Assembly (NCBI RefSeq): GCF_018704125.1
Contig: NZ_JAGTIS010000006.1
Coordinates: 186,001-250,000, forward strand
Length of the DNA: 64,000 bases
Direction of reading: 5' to 3'
DNA from: Metapseudomonas boanensis
GTDB lineage: Bacteria; Pseudomonadota; Gammaproteobacteria; Pseudomonadales; Pseudomonadaceae
In this document: one piece after another, positions 63,308 through 64,000 of the stretch
How the letters are laid out: each line of letters opens with the position of its first letter
Position numbering within the stretch: the first letter of the stretch is position 1
Notes under the pieces: generated by a model
The model's database searches: none
What the model was told of the DNA's origin: nothing
Seen by the model: only the letters and a program-made list of their open reading frames with translations
Translations under genes and position numbers: made by a program

Positions 63308-63981
63308 AGTTGCTGGTTGTTGAGGACGAGGCGCTGTTGCGCCACCATCTCTTCACTCGTCTGGGCGAGCATGACCATGTGGTGGATGCTGTTGCCGATG
63401 CCGAGGAAGCGCTGTACCGGGTTGCTGAGTTCAGCCATGATCTGGCCATCATCGATCTCGGCCTGCCGGGCATGAGTGGCCTGGAGCTGATCCGACAGTT
63501 GCGTAGCCAGGGAAAGAGCTTTCCGATCCTGATCCTGACGGCCCGTGGCAACTGGCAGGACAAGGTCGAGGGGCTGGCGGCCGGTGCTGACGATTACGTG
63601 GTCAAGCCGTTCCAGTTCGAAGAGCTGGAGGCTCGGCTGAACGCCTTGCTGCGGCGCTCATCGGGTTTCACCCAGCCCACGATCGAGGCGGGCCCGCTGC
63701 TGCTGGATCTCAATCGAAAGCAGGCGCAGATCGACGGCGAGGCGCTGCAACTGACTGCCTTCGAGTACCGCATTCTCGAGTACCTTATGCGCCATCATCA
63801 GCAGGTCGTGGCCAAGGAGCGCCTGATGGAGCAGCTCTATCCAGATGACGAAGAACGTGACCCGAACGTGATCGAGGTGCTGGTCGGACGCTTGCGCCGC
63901 AAGCTTGAAGGCAACGGTGGTTTCAAACCGATCGAGACGGTTCGCGGCTTGGGTTACCTGTTTACCGAGCGGTGCCGATGA
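63304..63981 (+). CDS. phoP: Response regulator PhoP
   Basis: 225 residues, very close to P. aeruginosa PhoP throughout (for example ARGNWQDKVEGLAAGADDYV). Receiver with Asp51 and a winged helix with NVIEVLVGRLRRKL. It controls Mg2+ and cationic peptide responses. In P. aeruginosa oprH precedes phoP; here no oprH lies upstream, only the leader ORF. The stop overlaps the phoQ start. Confidence 0.96.
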   Translation: MKLLVVEDEALLRHHLFTRLGEHDHVVDAVADAEEALYRVAEFSHDLAIIDLGLPGMSGLELIRQLRSQGKSFPILILTARGNWQDKVEGLAAGADDYVVKPFQFEELEARLNALLRRSSGFTQPTIEAGPLLLDLNRKQAQIDGEALQLTAFEYRILEYLMRHHQQVVAKERLMEQLYPDDEERDPNVIEVLVGRLRRKLEGNGGFKPIETVRGLGYLFTERCR

Positions 63982-64000
63982 GCGTGAAAGTACTGGTGAC
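63978..64000 (+). CDS. phoQ: Start of phoQ (runs off the window)
   Basis: ATG 63978 overlaps the phoP stop (ATGA); only about seven codons (MSVKVLV) are visible. The name is inferred from position after phoP. Confidence 0.65.

Overview
The window looks like a chromosomal segment of a Pseudomonas from or near the P. aeruginosa lineage. The right-hand 11 kb is core Pseudomonas: nrdB-nrdA, an RstA/RstB-like two-component pair, a PcpS-like phosphopantetheinyl transferase, an MFS gene, and phoP with the first codons of phoQ. Pseudomonas-type REP repeats (GTAGGAGCGAGC...) support this. The left-hand 51 kb is a catabolic island.

Gene order and families match what I remember of the dit (abietane diterpenoid, resin acid) cluster of P. 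abietaniphila BKME-9. A lone [3Fe-4S]-type ferredoxin (ditA3) lies about 9 kb before the Rieske dioxygenase alpha and beta genes (ditA1A2). Between and around them are a dehydrogenase (ditB), a BphC-type extradiol dioxygenase (ditC), fumarylacetoacetase-fold hydrolases (ditD, ditH), a permease (ditE), an IclR regulator (ditR), a thiolase-like protein (ditF), SDRs (ditG, ditI), a CoA ligase (ditJ), a TetR regulator (ditK), beta-oxidation enzymes (ditN, ditO) and a P450 (ditQ). Letters A1-A3, C, E, R and Q rest on recalled published functions; the others are assigned mainly from gene order.

Layout. 1-3.8 kb: MMPL exporter end, VOC protein, enoyl-CoA hydratase, SDR. 4.1-8.0 kb: Bcr/CflA exporter, CrtI-like desaturase, TetR regulator. 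8.3-13.3 kb: P450 operon (P450, CrtC-like unknown, SDR, MFS, SnoaL-like). 13.4-17.6 kb (minus): MFS, [2Fe-2S] ferredoxin, ferredoxin reductase, MFS. 17.7-19.4 kb: chemoreceptor. 19.6-41.4 kb: dit core. 41.6-47.1 kb: amidohydrolase, two-subunit acyl-CoA dehydrogenase, enoyl-CoA hydratase, another acyl-CoA dehydrogenase. 47.2-51.5 kb: tandem-Cache protein, EamA gene fragment, isolated panC, amidohydrolase, SDR. 52.4-64 kb: core genome.

Inferred pathway: P450s with their ferredoxins and the CrtI-like enzyme oxidise or aromatise the abietane skeleton. DitA and DitB form a diol, DitC cleaves the ring, FAH-fold enzymes and amidohydrolases process the ring-cleavage products, and CoA ligase plus beta-oxidation enzymes finish. 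MFS and MMPL proteins move substrates; an MCP may steer cells to them.

Two regulatory layers run through the island. The first is a 25-bp inverted repeat (TGAACA-N13-TGTTCA type), seen 10 times with a constant spacer; in most copies it lies between recognisable -35 and -10 hexamers. The second is an AAN-repeat (CA motif) beside the start codons of at least 14 genes, as expected for Hfq/Crc catabolite repression. A separate palindrome (TTTTACC-type) appears at the TetR/P450 and desaturase promoters. No CRISPR, rRNA, tRNA or intact insertion sequence was seen.
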